Positions 31,531-44,362 are shown, numbered from the stretch's first letter. The stretch: 64,000 bases of DNA from Mesostigma viride (GCA_009746045.1 RPFO01000264.1:310001-374000); one strand, 5' to 3'. The notes: generated by a model not told the origin, from the letters alone. Translations and numbers: made by a program.

Positions 31531-32077
31531 TGTTACGCCTCGGGTTTCTACCGCTACCTCTACCTCTACCTGGCCTGATGCTACCTAAACTAGTCAGGCC
31601 GCCTCTAGTTAAACCCCTAGCGAAAGACGAACGAGACGATCCAGATCTCAGTGCATTAACGTAAGTATTACTATAATACGCCATAAGCCATTTACACAAC
31701 CCGTTTACTCCAGGAATAGTCTGAGGAAGGAAACACAACTACACTGCCGTGACCCAAGCCTATATGTGTTAATTCATTTAACACACGCCGAGTGCACACA
31801 CGAGGGGTAGAACGTGCATAAATGGTCACCAACGGTCCAACACGCTCGGGCCGACCTGGCCCTCGCCTACAGATGCACGCTGGTCCACTACATTCTACCA
31901 AAGGATCAGGACCACTAATAAAGTACGCGGCGCGGCGCCCAAAGGCACCCAATGTACCACAGTACTGTTACGAGGACAATAGTGTCCCAGTAGGAACTAC
32001 ACGTAAACCTAGGGACAACCGAGGCAAAAGACCTAATTTACGTCCGTAACTACAACGAATTGTTACGCGACGTAACA
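31531..32077 (-). repeat. 3' LTR of provirus N (547 bp)
   Basis: On the minus strand TGTTACGTCGCG...CGAGGCGTAACA. Near-identical to 53274-53816; the visible difference is a 4-base insertion near 31720. High identity of the pair indicates recent insertion. Confidence 0.95.
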
Positions 32078-32090
32078 CCTCCCCCCCCAC
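32078..32090 (-). promoter_or_regulatory. Polypurine tract of provirus N
   Basis: GTGGGGGGGGAGG on the minus strand, directly before the 3' LTR; the plus-strand primer position. The copy A equivalent ends at 17686. Confidence 0.8.
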
Positions 32091-32446
32091 AAAGGTAGGG
32101 AGCCCTCTCCCTACGCACAGGGAGGAAACAAAGGGGTAGGAAACCTAATGCACCCAGCACACACCAACACAATCGGCAGGCCATCCAAGATACAAAGCAC
32201 CAATAGTTCACACGGTCTCCACCACCACGCCGGGAGGTGTAGGGTTAGCCAGCACCAAGCCTGGTGGTAGGTTCCCCTAACTGCCTGGAACAAAGTCCTT
32301 GCCGGGGGGAACGGCACTGGGCAGGACACACAGAGTAAACAAATCAGCACCAAGGACCAAGAACGACCAGTCAACTGGCCAGAACGTGAGGGCGACTCTA
32401 TATACCGGAGGGACAACACCCTCAGGTCGGGCCTAAGGCCCTCTAT
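32091..32446 (-). other. 3' untranslated region of provirus N
   Basis: Non-coding between ORF X stop and polypurine tract, co-linear with 17316-17670 of copy A. Confidence 0.7.
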
Positions 32447-34757
32447 CTAATGGCCATCCGTCTGGTAAGTGCCACGGGAGGCCAGCAGGACATCCAGGTA
32501 CGCCTGGTAGTGAGCCACATCCTCAGCATTGTCGTGCCTATCTACAGTGAGGAAAACATCGGCCCACACGCCGTCAGGAAAAAGACCCAGGAAGGCCCAG
32601 TAATACCTATGCTGCGTAAGAACGACCTGGCCCCGGGCCCAGTCCAGGAAACCACAGGCAAAGAGGCGTAGGAAAGGCTCTACCGCGATCAGGCAGAGAG
32701 CCCGCAGGAGCAGGCGATGGTACCGGATCCGAGGGCGCATACCCGTCGGGAAAAACAGATCTACCAGGGGCTCCACGTTGGACGGCCACAACCGGATGTG
32801 CCGAATCTCACGGAGCGCCACCGACGGGCACACTGTCGCGACCCGAACGTCTCGAGGTAGTCGCTAGCCCGGGGAGGAGGATGCCACGGAGTCCAGACCC
32901 TGGCCCGGGATGGGCGCTGGACGACGGGCATCCCACTCTAGGATGGGCTGAAGGACCGTGCTGTACGTGGCACCCGGCACCGCAGGAAACTCTACCGTAA
33001 GGGCATCTGAGGCCATAATGCCCAGAGGCGGAGGGTAAGCCCACTGGAACCCGCCGTAGGTGTCCAAGTCATTGTGGCGCCTAGCCCAGCGATACAGGAC
33101 GCGCCGAACCAGGATCTCACCCTGGAACACCGGATCAGCTAAAATAACCATATCGAAAGGAGGCCGATCAGTCTCAACTGGTAGGCCACGGTCCCGCGGC
33201 GCCCGACACACCTGGGAGAACCCGTAGGACATGGGCGAAATGGCAAGCTCGGCGGAGGCGCGCGGCAGGTCACACTGGCGGCAGGCGAGCGCAGACATAC
33301 CGTACCCAAAGACAGGCGTGTCGCGCGACTCCGGAGTCGCATGCACCACAGAAGGGGCCCGATCCCGATCGCCCTCTGACAACTCCCGAAGGGAATCAGC
33401 AGCGCGGGTGGCGCGAGGATCAGAGCCACTGGACCGAACAACCGCAGCCAAAGACCGCGGGGCCGAAGGGACAGGGGCCGAAGAAGGGGTAGGAACCGGC
33501 ACAGACGCAGACGGCGCCGGTACAACAGGGGGCCGCGTCGGACCCGATGCCGCAGGGGGTCGCGACGGCCCGCCTCCGCAGCTGGCGCGCCGGTCTCTGG
33601 GGCGGAGCACCACCAGGCCACATGTTGAAAACAGGGCCCGTGGGGACAGGCAATCCGGCATACGACTGGTTACCGTCTAAGCTCCAGTCAGGCACCGGAT
33701 CCTCTGCGGAGGACCGCCCTCCCAAAGCCTGGGAAGACCGCCCGGGTCGCTGAAGAAACCCCGCGAGGGCGGCGCTGACGCGGTGGGCGGCCCGGACGCG
33801 ACGGCGACGGGCGCGGCCGCTGGGACGGAGGACTCGCGCCGAGGCGCAGGTAAGTCAGTAGCAGGCGCAGGGTAGCCGAAGGCGTAGGAGCCGCAGCAAC
33901 AGAGGAAACCGCAGCCACCGAGGGCTCGCGCGGCACAGACGGACCCGTAGACGTCGAGGCGACCGAAGGGGAAGGGGGCACAGATACAGCAGACACCCCA
34001 CCTGGCGTGGCTGGAGCGTGCGCCTGGGCCGCCATGAAGGCCCCGAAGGCCGCCGTCAGGGACTGGATCTGCGCCTGCATCGCAGAAACTGTCGCCGAAA
34101 GAGGATCAGGCTCACGACCAGAGCCCAAAGGGGTAGGCTCCACCGATGCGCGCCGGACCGACCTGGTGAAGACGGGACAGGGGAAGGAGCCGACACTGAA
34201 GAGGAGGACGCCGCAGGGGAGGCCGAATACTCAGGAGTGTACTGTGCCTCGACTGGCGCGTCCGTAGGAGTAGGGTCGCCCAATCCTACGCCCGCTGTCT
34301 GGTCTGCGATCTCCATGAACTCTACTGCCCGTAGAAGGTCGCAGGGGTTCTCATCTACTTCTGCATCACCCTCGCCCGGAAGCCAGGGGAACACATCCCG
34401 TAGGCAGGAGCGGCCCACAGGGGTAGAAAGGTAGGAAAACACCCGGGGGCACTGAAGAACCGCAGCTATCTGTCCCAAGGCTGGACAGCGGGAGCCACAT
34501 CCTACAGACAATGCCCGGCATCGTCGAACCCATGCAAAACAAGCTGGTGCGGTTCATCAGGGGAGGGCCGTACCACGTGACCCCAAAGAGAGCAGCCCTG
34601 ACTAAACCGCATGTTGGGCCTGGAGGGCGGCTGCACGATGCCACCCGGAACTGGACCGTGACACCCAGCGGCCCGGAAGGGCCTCGAAGTAGAGCTCAGG
34701 GTCCGGTGGCGGAGGGGAAGGTGGCCGGCTCTCCGACGGAGGGGTAGGATCAGCCAT
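32447..34757 (-). pseudogene. ORF X, extra gene 3' of pol, copy N, frameshifted
   Basis: Starts MADPTPPSESRPPS at 34757, just after the conserved CCCCTCCGCAG tract, and ends TYQTDGH-stop. The central-C-terminal part is open for 265 codons (33661-32864). It contains YGMSALACRQCDLPR, PMSYGFSQVCRAPRDRG, RWARRHNDLDTYGGFQWAY and LTVEFPAVPGATYSTVLQP. The last ~125 residues (REIRHIRLWPSNVEPLVDLF...) are in another frame. Compared with copy A, breaks fall at different places, so an ancestral gene of roughly 750 codons is implied. No match to gag, envelope or known retroelement accessory domains is evident to me; a Cys-x2-Cys pair and a coiled-coil-like stretch are the only motifs. Confidence 0.6.
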
Positions 34758-34865
34758 GATGGCTGCGGAGGGGAGGGGACAACCAACCACCCCGACAGCA
34801 GAATACATAAGGAGGGAAGGTTGCCAACTAGAGCTGTGTAGGGTTTTTATTCCTGCAGCAGGCGA

Positions 34866-37800
34866 CTACAACCATCTACTCACTCTCCGTGTACCATACT
34901 TATCTACCTCACTACGAGCATACATCCACTTCACTTTATACTGACGCTGGGTACCGCGGCCCTTTTTGATATCTCTATGGGCCACGATGCTCTCTACTTC
35001 GTCTTCTACTTCCCCAGTGTCAGGGTTATGCTCTAAAGGGGCAGGCGCTAGCTCTCTACCAGCGAACGTGCTAGGGTGGTACAGTTTCAGCTGGCTTCTA
35101 TGGAAGGTGTTAGAATGTGTCTGCCAAGAGGTAGGGATATCGACTTTATATAAGAAATTTCCTACTCTAGACAACACACGGAAGGGTCCTAAGAAGGCGG
35201 GCCTAAGTTTGACCTTAAGTTCTGCTTCAAACTTATGAGCAAAACGGCCAACACGGGGGCCTTCTACTAATACTAGATCTCCTATTCTATCTCAGGTGCT
35301 CTTCTATCTAAGGAGGCACGCAACCTAGCAAGGTACTTAGACTGAGCTTTTTGGTACCCTGAGATCGCGTGGTCATGAGCAGTTTTCATTCTATCTAGCA
35401 AGGACTGTACACCTTCTACAGTATCCGGGACACATCATCCTTGTCCCGTAGAGGACTAGCTAAGAGAGAGGTAGGGGTAAGAGGCTGTCTACCAGTATCT
35501 AGGAAGAAGGGCGTATATCCATGCGCAGCCTGGGGGCAATTGTTGAGGGAGAACTCTACCAAACATAAATAATCCTCCCAATCACTTCCCGAGCCATTAA
35601 CATAGTGCCTAAGCGCTTCTTCCACTACCCTATTAAGACGCTCTACTAAATGAGAGGAGGAGGAGTGGTAGGCAGTACCGTAGGTAACCTTGGTACCGAT
35701 GGCAGCGAAAAACTGCTGCCAAAAATCTGAGGTAAATAACTTATCTTTATCACTAATAAACTGCCTACTCAAACCATGATATCTGTATACATTATTAAGG
35801 TATAGGCGTGCGCAATCACGTGCTGTGAGTTCTAAAGGACACGGCACGAGATGGCACATACGAGTAAAACGATCTATGAACACAAGGATCTGGGCATTGC
35901 CCCTATCATTCTTTCTAAAAGGTCCTACAAAATCCATCATGATAGAATCCCACGGCATGATGGGATCAGGCAAGGTCCTAGGTTCTGCTATCTGTCCTAC
36001 GTTATTGGGTTTCATCTCCTGGCAAGATTGACAAGTTCTAACATACTCATCTACATCCTTAAAAGGGAAGGCCAGTAATAAGAGCGGGCTACTAGGTCCC
36101 GTACCCGTTTACCACCCTGATGAGCAGCTAAGTCATGCAACTCAAAGAGCAAGGAGGAGCGACAGATAGGAGGGACATACAGGCGCCATTGAGGGGGAGA
36201 ATCTGCTATCTGCACATATAAAAACCCACCTACAAATTTACAAGGGTGCTTGCCTAATTGTTGGGGATGTGCAGCAATGGCAGCTAATGCTTCCGGCTCA
36301 GTGGCCGTAAATCTACTAATAAGGCGTTCAAGATCAGAGGTAGGCATCGCTACAGAGGTATCCAGAACAGGTTTAAAGAGATCTCCTACCGCCTTGCCAA
36401 AGAGAAGGGGAGGTCCTAGAGGGACTATGTTTTCATAAGACTTTCCTGACCTAGTCGCTATATGGCTAAGCGGTATAGAAATTTTATTTTTCCCCTCCCC
36501 CCCCACCGAGGCCACGGGAAGGGCCTCACACGGGAGAGAGAGTCCTACGTGAGAAAGGAGATCAGGCATGCGAACAGCTGTATGAAAGAGGTAGGCATAG
36601 GATTCATCATCAGGTAGTTCACCATAAGGGGTTACACCCATAGTAGTAGGAACTAGAGTAGTATTGAGAACATCAAGGTCCTCGAAAAAGGAGTAATCTG
36701 CACGACGAGAGAGTGCATCTGGTACTATGTTATCTACACCCTTAACATACTGAAGTTTAAAAGGGGAAAACTGTGCTAAAAATTCCATCCAGCGCGCTTG
36801 CCGAGGGGTAAGGTTGGGTTGGGAGAGAAGATGGGTAAGGGGACGGTGATCCGTTTGGATAACTAATCTATAAGGATCTAGCTCACAGGGTTCATTCAGG
36901 CAGACATCAAATTGAGCACCTTTAAGAAAGTGCTGCCACGCGTGGCAACAATACACCACCGCTAAGAGTTCCTGCTGGTGTACGGGATAGTTACGCTCCG
37001 CAGGGAGCATTGTCCTAGAGATATACTCAATTGGCTGTAAGCCCTGACCCTGATCCTGGAGAAGGACGCCCCCTATAGCTACCTTACTAGCATCTGTAGC
37101 TACCACAAAGGGTTTAGTAGTATCCGGTAGGATGAGTACAGGAGGGGAAAGGAGTAGGGATTTTAGACACTGAAAAGCCGACTGACATTCACTACTCCAA
37201 ACAAAGGGGATATCCTTCTTTAATAAATGATTAATAGGGGCTGCTATAGTTGCGAAACGCGGGATAAAACGCCTATAGTAAGAAGCAATTCCTAAAACTA
37301 CGTACACCTTTAACGTCGGTAGGGTAGGCCATTCCTGAATTGACTTAGTTTTATCCGGGTCGGTAGCGACCCCGGCATCTGACAGAACGTGCCCTAAAAA
37401 TGGGACACTCCTACCCGAACGAACTTTAGCACGGCGCGCCCACAAAGAATTTTCAGCCATTATTTCTAATACTTTCTTTAAATCACGTAGGTGCGTTTCA
37501 AAATCAGGAGAGTAAATAAGAATATCATCTAAGTAAGCTTGAGCACAAGAACGGTCATGCTCAGATAAAGAAACAGAGGAGAAGGAAGGATCCTTTAAAT
37601 CAGAGGACACCTGAGGAAGGTGAGAATTTCCCATAACAGGTCTAAGCACTTCATTCATTAACATTTGAAAAGAGGCAGGCGAGTTACAGAGTCCCATAGC
37701 CGCTACTCTAAACTGGTAATGACCAAAAGGGGTAGCAAAGGCGGTTTTATGGCAATCCTCAGGAGCTATCCGCAACTGCCAAAAACCATCCGCACAATCC

Positions 37801-38949
37801 AGTACTGTGAAACAAGTGGAACCTTTAACCTTATTAAATATATCATCAATACGAGGTAGAGGGTATTTAGACTTCACAGTAATATCATTCAACTTCCTAT
37901 AATCAGTAACTAGGCGAAACTTGCCATTTGGCTTAGGAACTAACAGGACACCAGCTGAGTAGGGAGAGTTACTAGGCTCTATCAATCCTGCTTCTAATAG
38001 TGACACTAAAATCTGTTTTAGTTCCTTTAACTCGGTAGGGCCCATTCTATACATCGGAGAGTGCGTAGGAACTGCACCGTCCTTGATAACTACACGGTGT
38101 AAAACAGAACGAGGAGGAGGATAAGAAGGAGTCTTTTCTTCAAAAACTTTTGAGGAATCTATCACAGCCATGTATCTTACTATTTCATTTTCAGTAAATC
38201 CCACTCCTATTGTATCCACTGTGTTTATATCTATATCCACACTATTATTAGTGATAGGTATCTCCTGTACTTCTAACTGAAGGAACATACATAATAAATA
38301 TCCATATTCCTTTATTCAGAACGCAACTCATCATTGGACATTAATACTTCAGGTATAGGTCTTACAGGAGGATCAACAGGTGTAGGAGGAGTAATATCTA
38401 CCAAGGATAAATTTTCCAATCTATAATGACGTTCCGGTACCCAGTAAGAGCTATCTGGAAACCAAATGACCATGGTATCATAATTAATAGTAATCTTATT
38501 ATCCTGGTGCCAATCTAATCCTAGTAATACATCAGCGGTAGTGATAGGGCCTATAGTGGCCGTCAGGTTGACAGTACGTCCTTGTATGACCAGGGGAAGG
38601 GACACCGTACCCGGGGAATGACTGGTGCGACCATCAGCATAATGAACAGTGACAGGTTTGGTGTGAGGGGTAGGGACTAGTCCTAAACGCCTAACTAGGG
38701 CCTCGCTCACAAAGGAGCTAGCCGCACCGCTATCTACCAACACAGAGACATTCAAGAGTTCATCAGCATGCAAGAAAGGGTCTACAACAGTATGGGGAAC
38801 GGTTAAACCACCATTCAAGAACATAAGAGGACGCACACGTAGTGGTAGGGAAGATTCAGCTCCTACAGAGGTTATAAAAACAGGCAGGCAAAAATTTTTA
38901 TCTGGGGTACTATCTAAGGACCTGTCCAGGTTACCCCCGGCTGACAGGC
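34866..38949 (-). pseudogene. pol, chromovirus copy N2 (PR-RT-RH-IN-chromodomain), nearly intact
   Basis: Retropepsin (LVDSGAASSFVSEA; LLGLDWH) at 38312-38836. The 745-codon frame 36051-38288 has RT (VTDYRKLNDITVKSKYPLPR, AYLDDILIYSPDFE), RNase H (VVATDASKVAIGGVLLQ, YPVHQQELLAVVY) and the integrase zinc finger start. Core integrase is at 35416-36015 (MPWDSIMMDFVGPFRKND, DKDKLF, SSHLVERLN). The chromodomain-like end is at 34866-35177 (DEVESIVAHRDIKKGRG, YKVKWMYARSE). Only short frame breaks (for example a 2-nt loss at ~36060) separate the frames. The terminal chromodomain places it among chromoviruses and suggests chromatin-targeted integration. Confidence 0.9.
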
Positions 38950-40667
38950 CTACTGTTCCCCCTCCCCCCCAAATCCATAGGAACTAACCCCGAAGAAGAC
39001 CCTGGCGAAAAAGCCACTGCTGGAGGGTCACGAGGGAGCGAAGAGGGTGCGGGAGCCTGATTATCATAGGGGAACCCTGGGGGTCCTGTCTGCACAGCAT
39101 TCAGCCTACTAGGGGTAGCTGAGGGAATGCGTCCTGAAGTGGGACGAATAGGAGCACGCTGAGGGGTACGAGGAGGGCGAGCGTCGGGATGAGGGGGAGC
39201 ACCCGAAAGGAACTTGGGGCACTCACGTTTAAGATGACCTACTTCCTTACAATGATAGCATGTGATATGAGAGACATCAAGAGCTGAAGATCAGCAACGC
39301 AGATATCTAATTCTTCTACATAGGAGTTCTCCTCCTCAGGGGTAAGGATAATATTATTAATACGGGAACGGGTAGGGAGAGAAGGAGTGGTGAAGAAATC
39401 TGCTACTCGCAAGAGATGCTGGCGCACATGCTTGAGGGGCAGATCAGTAAAACGGTAGGCAGAGAACTGGCGCTTGACTTCACGTAATAAGGTCTACTGA
39501 GGCCTTGGAGGAAGCGAGCACGTACTTCTGCACCCGACAAATCCCTAATTCGTACCATCTGAGCATCAAACTCTTTCATATACTCCTTAAATGATTTAGT
39601 ACCCTGCTGCAAGGTACCAAAGGCTAATCTATCCTGCCAATCTGAATCAGGAGGGACTAAATGGTTCTCTAAACGCTTAAACAATTCTGCTACAGAGTTA
39701 GGGTAGGCATGAGAGGCCAAAGACTCACACTGAATGAGGTTAGCAAGCTCAGGAGTAATGCAGGTTGTAAGATAGTGAGGAACTATACAGCATCAGAGAG
39801 ACGCCATCTATTATGATTCTGCCACGACTCTGTGTTCTGGGTAAGCAACATAATAAAGGTGAAAAACTGTTGAGGGGTAGACTTGACATCCAGCTTGGGA
39901 AGGTTAGCAAAGAGGGGAAGAGCAGGGGGCTTAGGGGGATTAGAAGAGTCAGTTTTTCCCATAGGGCCACTATCTTCCACTGCTACATAAGCGGGATAGA
40001 AGGAAGGAAGAGGAAAGTTTGGGTAGGGGTCTAGAAGGGGCCACCGTTTCAGGCTGGTGCCCATAGAGAAGGGGACAGTATATTGCTCACGAAGAGAGGA
40101 GTAGGCAAAATGATCATAATTTCTATCATCTAGGGGCATGGTGCTGAAATCACTATTAACTTCTAAATCAGCCACACGGGTAGGGACCTGGGCTGCCTCA
40201 TAGGCCGTCTCAGGGTAGGACCAGGAAGCAGGTGGGTAAAAGGGAACTGCACTAGGGCGCCCAGAAGGGCCGACAGGGGCAGAGGTACGACCCGTGTTAA
40301 AAGCAGGCATGGAAGGCACAGGGTGGGAAGGAGGCCTAGAACATTGTTAGTTAGTGAGGACCTGCTGGGGGTTGAGCCAAGGTTGCAGGAGGGGCAGGGG
40401 CCTGGTTCAAGGTAAGGAAGGGTCATCACTAAATCTGACATACGTTGTTCATAGGTAGGGGGGTAAGTGAGGGACGACGGCGACCACCAGTAACAGGAGA
40501 AGGAGGTGAGGTACGAAGATTACCTTGAGGAGTGAGATGGTGCACCGTTTCAAGTGAGTCCCGTCGGTTACCACGATTGTTGTTATGTTGTTAGTATTAT
40601 TATTATTATTATTCATAGTAGGAGTGTTGGTAGGTATAGGCGACATATTACCACCCACTGGATCCAT
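38950..40667 (-). pseudogene. gag, chromovirus copy N2, frameshifted
   Basis: Same protein as gag-N1, in pieces. MDPVGGNMSP start at 40667, proline-rich middle, capsid-like FGTLQQGTKSFKEYMKEF, zinc knuckle near 39240 and GEGEQ end. Small indels lie around 39290, 39490, 39785, 40340 and 40400. It is the second gag within the same provirus. Confidence 0.85.
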
Positions 40668-40785
40668 TTTAATTAAGTAAATGATTAGGAATCTAACTGA
40701 AAGCAACAAGGAAAAGGACAAGGCCTAATTTAAGGCAAGGAAAGAAAAGAAAAGCTTTTAATGTCCAAAAGAAAAACAATTTAAA

Positions 40786-41188
40786 TCAATCCTTTTTAGC
40801 AACAGTAATGGATAGGGAACCGAACTCTAAGGTGAGAGGCGTATCTAAGCTAGATGAGGATGCAGCCCGTTTAGGGGGAGACGAAGGAGGAGATGGAGGT
40901 GGTGTGACAAAAACAAGACTATCTACAGCAGGACGAGCATGAGGAGAAGGACGAGAATGGAGACCCAAATCTGATTCACTATGCTTTAAGAGGTAGGTCT
41001 GAGCTTCTTCAAAGGACATAAACTTCTTATATTTGGAGACATTATAAGCACGCGACTGAAGAACTTCCTAAAATCGGCCCACGATAAGAAAATAGATGCC
41101 CATTGAGGGTAATAACAACGTAATATTTCGCTAAACTATTATTACTAGTCGAATGAGAAGGAGCAGGAAAAGGACGTCGCTGGCTCAT
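40786..41188 (-). pseudogene. HBD (viroplasmin-like) ORF, copy N2, frameshifted
   Basis: ATG at 41188 (MSQRR...) and end VAKKD-stop at 40786. A small indel near 41060-41075 breaks the frame. Second HBD gene within provirus N. Confidence 0.8.
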
Positions 41189-41239
41189 GTTAACGCACCT
41201 GGTAGGTCTTGAGTAGTCAAATAAGGAGAACGAGGAGAA

Positions 41240-41290
41240 GGCGACTTATCTCGGGTGTCTGAAACAGAAGAAGAAGGATCCTTTACAGAG
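41240..41290 (-). other. Junction: RT sequence fused to leader of second internal unit
   Basis: Reading the minus strand, RT sequence (GTGTCCTCTGTAAAGGATCC) passes into leader sequence (TTTCAGACACCCGAGATAAG) within a few bases. CTGTTTC/GGTTTC is shared by both partners, a microhomology. The RT frame runs through into leader, giving an artificial tail (DTRDKSPSPRSPYL). Confidence 0.8.
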
Positions 41291-42634
41291 GACACGCAGG
41301 GATGAGAATTCCCCATAACAGGTCTAAGCACTTCATTCATTAACATTTGAAAAGAGGCAGGAGAGTTACAGAGTCCCATAGCCGCTACTCTAAACTGGTA
41401 ATGACCAAAAGGGGTAGCAAAGGCGGTTTTATGGCAATCCTCAGGAGCTATCCGTAACTGCCAAAAACCATCCGCACAATCCAGTACTGTGAAACACGTA
41501 GAACCTTTAACCTTATTAAATATATCATCAATACGAGGTAGAGGGTATTTAGACTTCACAGTAATATCATTCAACTTCCTATAATCAGTAACTAGGCGAA
41601 ACTTGCCATTTGGCTTAGGAACTAACAGGACACCAGCTGAGTAGGGAGAGTTACTAGGCTCTATCAATCCTGCTTCTAATAGTGACACTAAAATCTGTTT
41701 TAGTTCCTTTAACTCGGTAGGGCCCATTCTATACATCGGAGAGTGCGTAGGAACTGCACCGTCCTTGATAACTACACGGTGTAAAACAGAACGAGGAGGA
41801 GGATAAGAAGGAGTCTTTTCTTCAAAAACTTTTGAGGAATCTATCACAGCCATGTATCTTGCTATTTCATTTTCAGTAAATCCCACTCCTATTGTATCCA
41901 CTGTGTTTACATCTATATCCACACTATTATTAGGGATAGGTATCTCCTGTACTTCTAACTGAAGGAACATACATAATAGGTATATCCATGTTCCTTTAGT
42001 TCAGATCGCAATTCATCATTGGACATTAATACTTCAGGTATAGGTCTTACAGGAGGATCAACAGGTGTAGGAGGAGTAATATCTACCAAGGATAAATTTT
42101 CTAATCTATAATGACGTTCCGGTACCCAGTAAGCGCTATCTGGAAACCAAATGACCATGGTATCATAATTAATAGTAATCTTATTATCCTGGTGCCAATC
42201 TAATCCTAGTAATACATCAGCGGTAGTGATAGGGCCTATAGTGGCCGTCAGGTTGACAGTACGTCCTTGTATGACCAGGGGAAGGGACACCGTACCCGGG
42301 GAATGACTGGTGCGACCATCAGCATAATGAACAGTGACAGGTTTGGTGTGAGGGGTAGGGACTAGTCCTAAACGCCTAACTAGGGCCTCGCTCACAAAGG
42401 AGCTAGCCGCCCCGCTATCTACCAACACAGAAACATTCAAGAGTTCATCAGCATGCAAGAAAGGGTCTACAACGGTATGGGGAACGGTTAAGCCACCATT
42501 CAAAAACATAAGAGGACGGACACGTAGTGGTAGGGATGATTCAGCTCCTACAGAGGTTATAAAAACAGGCAGGCAAAAATTTTTATCTGGGGTACTATCT
42601 AAGGACCTGTCCAGGTTACCCCCGGCTGACAGGC
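41263..42634 (-). pseudogene. pol, copy N1, truncated after mid-RT
   Basis: Retropepsin frame 41955-42509 (VDSGAASSFVSEALVRRL, LLGLDWHQDNK) is followed, after a 2-nt insertion near 41980, by RT from MFLQLEVQEIPI to ASFQMLMNEVLRPVMGNSH. The YLDD catalytic box is missing because the junction near 41260 removes everything downstream. It cannot make an active polymerase. Confidence 0.88.
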
Positions 42635-44362
42635 CTACTGTTCCCCCTCCCCCCCCAAATCCATAGGAACTAACCCCGAAGCAGACCCTGGCGAAAAAGC
42701 CACTGCTGGAGGGTCACGAGGGATCGAAGAGGGTGCGGGAGCCTGATTATCATAGGGGAACCCTGGGGGTCCTGTCTGCACAGCATTCAGCCTACTAGGG
42801 GTAGCTGAGGGAATGCGTCCTGAAGTGGGACGAATAGGAGCACGCTGAGGGGTACGAGGAGGGCGAGCGTCGGGATGAGGGGGAGCACCCGAAAGGAACT
42901 TGGGGCACTCACGTTTAAGATGACCTACTTCCTTACAATGATAGCATGTGATATGAGAGACATCAAGAGCTGAACGATCAGCAACGCAGATATCTAATTC
43001 TTCTACATAGGAGTTCTCCTCCTCAGGGGTAAGGATAATATTATTAATACGGGAACGGGTAGGGAGAGAAGGAGTGGTGAAGAAATCTGCTACCCGTAAG
43101 AGATGCTGGCGCACATGCTTGAGGGGCAGATCAGTAAAACGGTAGGCAGAGAACTGGCGCTTGACTTCACGTAATAAGGGTCTACTGAGGCCTTGGAGGA
43201 AGCGAGCACGTACTTCTGCACCCGACAAATCCCTAATTCGTACCATCTGGGCATCAAACTCTTTCATATACTCCTTAAATGATTTAGTACCCTGCTGCAA
43301 GGTACCAAAGGCTAATCTATCCTGCCAATCTGCATCAGGAGGGACTAAATGGTTCTCTAAACGCTTAAACAATTCTGCTACAGAGTTAGGGTAGGCATGA
43401 AAGGCCAAGGACTCACACTGGATGAGGTTAGCAAGCTCAGGAGTAATGCAGGTAGTAAGATAGTGAGGGACTAGTACAGCATCAGAGAGACGCCATCTAT
43501 TATGATTCTGCCACGACTCTGTGTTCTGGGTAAGCAACATAATAAAAGTGAAAAACTGTTGAGGGGTAGACTTGACATCCAGCTTGGGAAGGTTAGCAAA
43601 GAGGGGAAGAGCAGGAGGCTTAGGGGGATTAGAAGAGTCAGTTTTTCCCATAGGGCCACTATCTTCCACTGCTACATAAGCGGGATAGAAGGAAGGAAGA
43701 GGAAAGGTTTTGGGTAGGGGTCTAGAAGGGGCCACTGTTTCAGGCTGGTGCCCATAGGAGAAGGGGACAGTATATTGCTCACGAAGAGAGGAGTAGGCAA
43801 AATGATCATAATTTCTATCATCTAGGGGCATGGTGCTGAAATCACTATTAACTTCTAAATCAGCCACACGGGTAGGGACCTGAGCAGCCTCATAGGCCGT
43901 ATCAGGGTAGGACCAGGAAGCAGGTGGGTAAAAGGGAACTGCACTAGGGCGCCCAGAAGGGCCGACAGAGGCAGAGGTACGACCCGTGTTGAAAGCAGGC
44001 ATGGAAGGCACAGGGTGGGAAGGAGGCCTAGAAGCATTGTTAGTTAGTGAGGACCTGCTGGAGGGTTGAGCCAAGGTTGCAGGAGGGGCAGGGGCCTGGT
44101 TCACAGCAAAAGATGGTTCATCACTAAATCTGACATGTTGTTCAAAGGTAGGTGGGGTAAGTGAGGGACGACGGCGACCACCAGTAACAGGAGAAGGAGG
44201 TGAGGTACGCAGATTACCTTGAGGAGTGAGATGGTGCACCGTTTCAAGTGAGTCCCGTCGTTGACCACGAGTGTTGTTATTGTTGTTAGTATTATTATTA
44301 TTATTATTCATAGCAGTAGCGTTGGTAGGTATAGGCGACATATCTCCACCCACTGGATCCAT
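42635..44362 (-). CDS. gag: gag polyprotein, chromovirus copy N1, intact
   Basis: The best gag in the window: 575 codons without interruption from MDPVGGDMSP to MDLGGEGEQ. N-terminal Asn repeat and Pro/Ser-rich ~200 residues, then a capsid-like helical part (FFTFIMLLTQNTESWQNHN, LIQCESLAFHAYPNSVAELF, FGTLQQGTKSFKEYMKEFDA, ARFLQGLSRPLLREVKRQF), then one CCHC knuckle CYHCKEVGHLKREC, then a Pro-rich tail. It forms the particle and binds genomic RNA. I place the start at 44362 because this Met is conserved in all copies; the frame is open further upstream. The eight-G run before the stop is the proposed -1 frameshift site. Confidence 0.9.
   Translation of the reverse strand: MDPVGGDMSPIPTNATAMNNNNNNTNNNNNTRGQRRDSLETVHHLTPQGNLRTSPPSPVTGGRRRPSLTPPTFEQHVRFSDEPSFAVNQAPAPPATLAQPSSRSSLTNNASRPPSHPVPSMPAFNTGRTSASVGPSGRPSAVPFYPPASWSYPDTAYEAAQVPTRVADLEVNSDFSTMPLDDRNYDHFAYSSLREQYTVPFSYGHQPETVAPSRPLPKTFPLPSFYPAYVAVEDSGPMGKTDSSNPPKPPALPLFANLPKLDVKSTPQQFFTFIMLLTQNTESWQNHNRWRLSDAVLVPHYLTTCITPELANLIQCESLAFHAYPNSVAELFKRLENHLVPPDADWQDRLAFGTLQQGTKSFKEYMKEFDAQMVRIRDLSGAEVRARFLQGLSRPLLREVKRQFSAYRFTDLPLKHVRQHLLRVADFFTTPSLPTRSRINNIILTPEEENSYVEELDICVADRSALDVSHITCYHCKEVGHLKRECPKFLSGAPPHPDARPPRTPQRAPIRPTSGRIPSATPSRLNAVQTGPPGFPYDNQAPAPSSIPRDPPAVAFSPGSASGLVPMDLGGEGEQ

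Noticed and set aside
31531-31664. Continuation of copy B protease ORF with Leu/Pro-rich tail
   Set aside because: Read-through into the inserted minus-strand LTR; real pol continues at 53817.
41185-41262. RT C-terminal tail DTRDKSPSPRSPYL as a novel domain
   Set aside because: It is leader sequence read in frame after the N1/N2 junction; the same bases are untranslated leader in other copies.
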